64,000 bases of DNA from Arcobacter sp. CECT 8986 (GTDB lineage Bacteria > Campylobacterota > Campylobacteria > Campylobacterales > Arcobacteraceae), in NCBI RefSeq assembly GCF_004116725.1, contig NZ_PDKG01000002.1, positions 248,001 to 312,000 on the forward strand, given 5' to 3'. The position numbers and the translations under genes are program-made. Position 1 is the first letter of the stretch. The number at the start of each line of letters is the position of its first letter. Below are positions 61,167 to 64,000 of the stretch, one piece after another. The notes beneath the pieces were generated by a model. It did no database searches. It was not told where the DNA came from and worked only from the letters and a program-made list of their open reading frames with translations.

Positions 61167-62350
61167 TATTTTAAAATCTCTTTTAACCTTTCATGAGCTT
61201 TAATATTAGCACTTGTAGGAAGTGGATTTCCTTGGAAATAGTGTGCAATATTATTTTTTACAAATATAAATTTGCTAAGAGGTCTATTAAAACTTCCTAA
61301 TGTCACTTGAATAAGTGCAGAGTTTTCCTCTTCTAGTAAAAATAAATCTTCAATATGAATAAAAAAACTTTCATCAACCATTGGTTTATTTGTCATGATT
61401 TTTTTGAAGTTTTCTAAATCTATCTCTCCAAAAGAGAAATCATGTTTTAAATCAATCTTTTTATCCTCTTTTTGACACTGTAAAACTACATCGTAGATAT
61501 TTTTACCTTGTTTTTTCCATCTATCTTCATATTTACTTGATACTTCTAAGTCTTTGTTTATATCAACTGTGATTCGACCACTATTTAAATTTGTTAATAA
61601 ATCCATACAGTAATCAAAATATTTTCTACTATCTGTTCTTAACTCTAAAGTACCATCAATTTTAAGGACTCTTAATGCTTCATCAATAAACTCATTTGAG
61701 TAGATTCTTCTATGAGGTTTTTTATCCCAAGGTACAGGAAAATGTACAAATATCTTTCCTACTTTATTTGAGTTAATAAACTCCATAAATAATCTTGCAT
61801 CATAGTTTACTACTAATACATTTGTTATATTTTGAATTTTTAATTGTTTTAAAAGTTGCTCAATTGAAGGAGTATGAATTTCAAGTCCTATGAACTGAAC
61901 ATCTGGATTGTTTTTTGCTTGATAAAGTAGATGTCTACCACTACCAAAACCAATCTCTATTTGAATCTCTTTGTCTGTTTTAAAATCATTTACAAAATAA
62001 TCTATCTCTTTTAAATACTCTTTTTGAGGTTCAATCTTATGACTAAAGCTATTTGTATTAGAAAATACAACATTTGCATCTATTGCTTCAACATATGCAT
62101 TTAGTGCATCTTTTACTAAAGTGATAGGAGTTACTCTTGTAACTTTATCAAACTTCAACATTTTGTTTTCATCTTTATTTTTTAGTGTAAGTAAAAAATC
62201 TTTATTATCGTAGTTTACACCAATTTTATACTCTTCTCTTCTGGCATCTTCTGTAAAATTATAAGATTTAGCCATGAAAGTAAAAGAGACACCATTTTTT
62301 TCAAATGGTATTTTTATCTCTTTATCATTATTAAATACTATGTGCGGCAT
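61166..62350 (-). CDS. trmB: tRNA (guanine-N7-)-methyltransferase
   Basis: 394 residues, longer than the ~240 of E. coli TrmB, as is usual in Campylobacterota where extra N- and C-terminal domains are present. The core (about 125-330) has IQIEIGFGSGRHLLYQAKN (SAM loop), FIGLEIHTPSIEQLL, and KIFVHFPVPWDKKPHRRIYSNEFIDEALRVLK (family motif with the catalytic PDPW-like PVPW). It makes m7G46 in tRNA. It lies between the FN3 lipoprotein gene and ftsE with no gap. Confidence 0.92.
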   Translation of the reverse strand: MPHIVFNNDKEIKIPFEKNGVSFTFMAKSYNFTEDARREEYKIGVNYDNKDFLLTLKNKDENKMLKFDKVTRVTPITLVKDALNAYVEAIDANVVFSNTNSFSHKIEPQKEYLKEIDYFVNDFKTDKEIQIEIGFGSGRHLLYQAKNNPDVQFIGLEIHTPSIEQLLKQLKIQNITNVLVVNYDARLFMEFINSNKVGKIFVHFPVPWDKKPHRRIYSNEFIDEALRVLKIDGTLELRTDSRKYFDYCMDLLTNLNSGRITVDINKDLEVSSKYEDRWKKQGKNIYDVVLQCQKEDKKIDLKHDFSFGEIDLENFKKIMTNKPMVDESFFIHIEDLFLLEEENSALIQVTLGSFNRPLSKFIFVKNNIAHYFQGNPLPTSANIKAHERLKEILK

Positions 62351-62353
62351 ATA

Positions 62354-63634
62354 TTATTTTAACTCTCTTAATTTAGGTAATATTAATTCTGTTTCTTTTG
62401 TTTTTTCTGAAGCTATTCCATTTTCATCAACAGCTTGGATTGAGTAGCTATATCTAACTCCTCTTACGATATCTTTATCTTCATATCTTAGTGCATTAAT
62501 TCCAGTGATTTTGATAGTTTTTTTATCAAAGAAACCATCTTTAATTGTTTTATATACATTGTAACTTACAGTTCTTCTATCAGCACTTTGCCAATTTAAA
62601 ATTGCTCTTTCACCTTGAATTTGTGCAAGTGTGATAATAGGTTTTGCAACTTTTTGTAAAGTTGAACCCATAGCTGCATTTACATTTAAGTTACTTTCTA
62701 AGTTGTCTTTATCAATTGAAGATATTTTATAAAAATAGATTTTTCCATCTTCATTTACAAAATCATCATATGAAAGTGTTTTTGCACTAACAGTTTTTAG
62801 TAAAGAAAAACCACTTGTAGCATCACTACTTCTATAAATATTATATCTAATAACATCAGATGATTGAGAAGGTTGCCAATTTAAAATAATTTTTCTTGGT
62901 TGGTCATTTGATGCTTTTAATGTATAAATACCTTCTGGTAATGGTTTTGTTTGTGCTTTTACTATTTCACTAGGTTTTGTCGCAATATCATCAAAAGTAT
63001 AAGCTACAACTTTATAGTTATAAACTACATTATCATCTAAATCTGTATCAATATATTCAGCTTGTAATCTTCCCTCAACTTCTGCAAGTTCATCCCATTG
63101 ACTTGTTTGAGGAGAACTTCTATAAATTTTATAATAAGAGATTCTTTCATTTGTATGAGGTCTCCAAATAATTTTTATTTGTCTTGGAAGATTAGAAATC
63201 GCTTGAATAAAACTAACACCTTCTGGAATATCTAACGTTGTAACTACATAATCTTTTGTTGTTTTTGATTCAAATTCCCCATTTGTTGTACTAGAAATTT
63301 TATAAACATATTTTGTGTTAGGTTCTACATTATTATCTACATAGTGTGTTGCATATTTATTTTCGATGCTATCAATTAACTTTAGTTTTGTTCCATCTTT
63401 TTGTAGATTTGCTCTATAAAAATTGTATCCTACAACTCTACTATCATCAACTTTTTGCCATTCAAAAGCAATAGCATTTACATCACTAATTGATCTAATT
63501 GAGTCTGAGTTTACTACTTCGATTGAATCATCTATTTTTGGTTTTTGAGATGACATTAAGTCACCTTTGTAACTACAACCACTAACTAAAAGAGTTAAAG
63601 CTAGAGATGATGTGATTTTCATTAATTTGTTCAT
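62354..63634 (-). CDS. Lipoprotein with four fibronectin type III repeats
   Basis: 426 residues. A lipobox at LVSGC near residue 20 shows it is a lipoprotein. Four FN3-type repeats follow (roughly 45-135, 138-230, 232-325, 330-425), each with a W and a Y-x-[IV]-Y-[RK] strand, for example YNFYRANLQ, YKIYRSSPQ, YNIYRSSDA and YNVYKTIKD. GGAG stands eight bases before the ATG. Binding partner unknown; FN3 tandem lipoproteins often bind glycans or other envelope proteins. It overlaps the end of the pseudouridine synthase gene by 53 nt and starts the trmB-ftsEX-envC run. Confidence 0.85.
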   Translation of the reverse strand: MNKLMKITSSLALTLLVSGCSYKGDLMSSQKPKIDDSIEVVNSDSIRSISDVNAIAFEWQKVDDSRVVGYNFYRANLQKDGTKLKLIDSIENKYATHYVDNNVEPNTKYVYKISSTTNGEFESKTTKDYVVTTLDIPEGVSFIQAISNLPRQIKIIWRPHTNERISYYKIYRSSPQTSQWDELAEVEGRLQAEYIDTDLDDNVVYNYKVVAYTFDDIATKPSEIVKAQTKPLPEGIYTLKASNDQPRKIILNWQPSQSSDVIRYNIYRSSDATSGFSLLKTVSAKTLSYDDFVNEDGKIYFYKISSIDKDNLESNLNVNAAMGSTLQKVAKPIITLAQIQGERAILNWQSADRRTVSYNVYKTIKDGFFDKKTIKITGINALRYEDKDIVRGVRYSYSIQAVDENGIASEKTKETELILPKLRELK

Positions 63635-64000
63635 CTAAATTCTCCATATTAAAATATTGTATAAAAAAATTGTTCATATCTTGAGGTATATCTGCTTTGA
63701 AGTTCATCTTTTCATTTGTAATAGGATGATATAAATATAAACTATATGCGTGCAGATAAAATCTATTTATTTTATTTAATTCGCCCTTAAATCCATATAA
63801 ATTATCACCTAGAATATGCCTATTTATCGAACTTATGTGAACTCTGATTTGATGTGTTCTTCCTGTAAAAAGTTTTGCTGCAATTAGTTCATATTTTTCA
63901 TTTTTACTAAGAGCTATTTTACTAAATGCAGATTTTGCATATTTGCCATTTTCTACAATTGCCATTTTTAGTCTATTATTTGGATTTCTTGCAATTGGTT
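63582..64000 (-). CDS. RluA-family pseudouridine synthase, N-terminal part cut by window edge
   Basis: Partial: the start is beyond the right edge; about 139 C-terminal residues are in the window, beginning PIARNPNNRLKMAIVENG. FTGRTHQIRVHISSINRHILGDNLYG and RFYLHAYSLYLYHPIT are typical RluA-family motifs, equal to the GRTHQIRVH and LHA blocks of RluC/RluD. The catalytic HRLDxxTSG motif is upstream and not visible. It modifies rRNA or tRNA uridines. The 3' end overlaps the FN3 lipoprotein gene by 53 nt. Confidence 0.88.
   Translation of the reverse strand, partial: PIARNPNNRLKMAIVENGKYAKSAFSKIALSKNEKYELIAAKLFTGRTHQIRVHISSINRHILGDNLYGFKGELNKINRFYLHAYSLYLYHPITNEKMNFKADIPQDMNNFFIQYFNMENLDEQINENHIISSFNSFS

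Noticed and set aside
1-64000. tRNA, rRNA or CRISPR arrays
   Set aside because: Intergenic gaps are short and AT-rich; no tRNA cloverleaf, rRNA stretch or regularly spaced repeats were seen by eye. A tRNAscan and CRISPR search would settle this.

Overview
The window looks like a chromosomal piece of a Campylobacterota bacterium close to Arcobacter (family Arcobacteraceae). The DNA is very AT-rich, genes are packed into tight operons with frequent 1-14 nt overlaps, and several gene arrangements match that group: mlaA-mlaC plus an RND/MMPL protein, tandem hydABCDE operons, hypBCDEA, a ~400-residue TrmB next to ftsEX, and a ~400-residue DapD. Assignment is by protein resemblance only. I saw no rRNA, tRNA, CRISPR array or intact insertion sequence.

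Layout. 1-5027 (minus): LOG-family gene (cut by the left edge), MMPL transporter, MlaC, MlaA and an M23 peptidase, that is, envelope lipid transport and wall remodelling. 5187-7686: YebC, an M48 lipoprotein protease, a small secreted protein, a thioesterase. 7697-17271 (minus): a fatty-acid beta-oxidation operon, fadD-fadI-fadJ-fadE, followed by an acyltransferase/alpha-beta-hydrolase fusion and the thioesterase. A 426-bp divergent regulatory region rich in TGTAC motifs separates fadD from acnB. 20413-23244: a TetR regulator overlapping a cytoplasmic group-2-like [NiFe] hydrogenase pair whose large subunit ends at the last active-site histidine. 23498-29354 and 29637-35412: two complete paralogous hydABCDE operons for membrane-bound, Tat-exported uptake hydrogenases, followed directly by hypF. 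37762-42773: an NSS symporter, a DUF3817 protein, a chemoreceptor and a zinc-ribbon/HTH protein. 42857-47224: hypB-hypC-hypD-(class I glutamine amidotransferase)-hypE-hypA. 47400-52045: a branched-chain amino acid (Liv) ABC transporter. 52046-58414: marC, a TerB-like gene, cobA-type methyltransferase, a coiled-coil/ZapA-like/pseudopilin/priA cluster, dapD, a ModE-type HTH. 58411-64000 (minus): RluA-type pseudouridine synthase (cut by the right edge), a four-repeat FN3 lipoprotein, trmB, ftsE, ftsX and an EnvC-like activator.

How the genes fit together. The centre is a near-complete hydrogen-oxidation island: two respiratory uptake hydrogenases with cytochrome b subunits and proteases, the six Hyp maturation proteins, and a third cytoplasmic hydrogenase that may be a sensor or a catalytic enzyme. 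Points that stand out are: (i) the first exported small subunit has Asn where a proximal-cluster Cys is expected (CAGN), while its neighbour paralogue has the usual CTGC; (ii) HydE appears to be a HypF-derived paralogue, and one copy has lost the HypF-type zinc finger; (iii) palindromes upstream of both hydA genes resemble the operator of Bacillus FadR, a TetR-family acyl-CoA sensor, and a TetR gene lies between the beta-oxidation/acnB genes and the hydrogenases; (iv) a glutamine amidotransferase sits inside the hyp operon. These are hypotheses to test.
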